The notes below the pieces were generated by a model. That model was not told where the DNA came from, did not search any database, and was given only the letters and a program-made list of their open reading frames with translations. Shown here in pieces: positions 17,556 through 17,909 of a DNA stretch of 17,909 nt (the first letter of the stretch is position 1; every line of letters begins with the position of its first letter). The position numbers and the translations under genes were made by a program. The stretch spans positions 1 through 17,909 of the forward strand of contig DGFF01000028.1 in NCBI GenBank assembly GCA_002391545.1. Reading direction: 5' to 3'. This DNA is from Candidatus Fermentithermobacillaceae bacterium UBA3907. Its GTDB lineage: Bacteria > Bacillota > Sulfobacillia > Fermentithermobacillales > Fermentithermobacillaceae.

Positions 17556-17909
17556 ATGGCTAAGAAGAGATTTGAGAGAACGAAACCTCACGTAAACATA
17601 GGCACCATAGGTCACATAGACCATGGGAAGACGACTCTTACGGCTGCGATAACGCGAGTTTTATCTTCGAAGGGTATGGCAGACTTTACGCCTTTCGAAA
17701 AGATTGACAAAGCGCCTGAGGAGCGTGCCAGGGGTATTACGATAGCAGTATCTCACGTTGAGTATGAGACAGATAAGAGGCACTATGCGCATGTATACTG
17801 TCCAGGGCACGCTGACTACATTAAGAACATGATAACAGGGGCGGCGCAGATGGACGGAGCGATACTAGTGGTATCTGCGGCAGATGGTACTATGCCCCAG
17901 ACGAGGGAA
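17556..17909 (+). CDS. tuf: elongation factor Tu, N-terminal part (cut by window end)
   Basis: The first 118 residues of EF-Tu, starting MAKKRFERTKPHVNIGTIGH at ATG 17556, after AAGGAGGAG (17538-17545). It is 27 bp after fusA, the usual str-operon order, and the frame is open to the window edge. The P-loop reads GHIDHGKT (residues 19-26; canonical GHVDHGKT) and switch I ARGITI is present. The DxxG motif is abnormal: HVYCPGHADY has Tyr81 (codon TAC, 17796-17798) instead of the Asp that helps hold the Mg ion. Thr112 replaces the usual Pro in DGPMPQTRE. The gene is otherwise a clear EF-Tu. It could be a diverged second copy, or the base could be a sequence error. Confidence 0.95.
   Translation, partial: MAKKRFERTKPHVNIGTIGHIDHGKTTLTAAITRVLSSKGMADFTPFEKIDKAPEERARGITIAVSHVEYETDKRHYAHVYCPGHADYIKNMITGAAQMDGAILVVSAADGTMPQTRE

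Overview
The window is one uninterrupted block of transcription and translation genes, all on the + strand. It reads as the fused 'beta' (rplKAJL-rpoBC) and 'str' (rpsL-rpsG-fusA-tuf) clusters of a bacterium. A YbxF-type L7Ae protein before rpsL, an L10-leader RNA, the rpmG-trnW-secE-nusG order, RpoB without large internal insertions and GGAGG-type ribosome binding sites all point to a Bacillota-like (Clostridia-type) lineage. AGA/AGG and ATA codons are common and the base composition is mid-range by eye. The species cannot be named from sequence alone. No mobile element, CRISPR array or foreign-looking insert was seen.

Layout. 1-31: last codons of an upstream gene that look like the C-terminus of EF-Tu. 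32-131: gap with a possible promoter. 132-1299: rpmG (L33), tRNA-Trp with its own candidate promoter inside rpmG, secE and nusG. 1310-3648: rplK, rplA, an L10-leader RNA with attenuator, rplJ and rplL, closed by a good intrinsic terminator. 3783-5720: two lysine/diaminopimelate genes, asd and dapA, sitting where rpoB normally follows rplL. 5721-6010: a 290-bp gap with the best promoter of the window and an RNA hairpin. 6011-13409: rpoB and rpoC. 13435-14100: a metallo-beta-lactamase-fold hydrolase of the UPF0173/COG2220 type. 14101-14254: a GC-rich hairpin, then an intrinsic terminator physically overlapping a promoter. 14255-17528: L7Ae-like protein, rpsL, rpsG, fusA. 17556-17909: 5' part of a tuf gene cut by the window edge.

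The gene products act together: RNA polymerase beta and beta', NusG for elongation/termination, 50S stalk proteins L11/L1/L10/L12, 30S S12/S7, the translocase EF-G and the aminoacyl-tRNA carrier EF-Tu, plus SecE for secretion. asd and dapA supply diaminopimelate/lysine and are metabolic outsiders.

The most notable observations are residue-level. The second tuf gene reads Tyr in place of the near-invariant Asp of the GTPase DxxG motif. RpoB has Ala at the position of E. coli His526, plus D516E and V146A, in the rifamycin pocket. S12 has Arg at Lys88, a streptomycin-resistance position. L11 has an altered loop after its conserved prolines. RpoB also carries an unusually long (about 170-residue) charged C-terminal tail.
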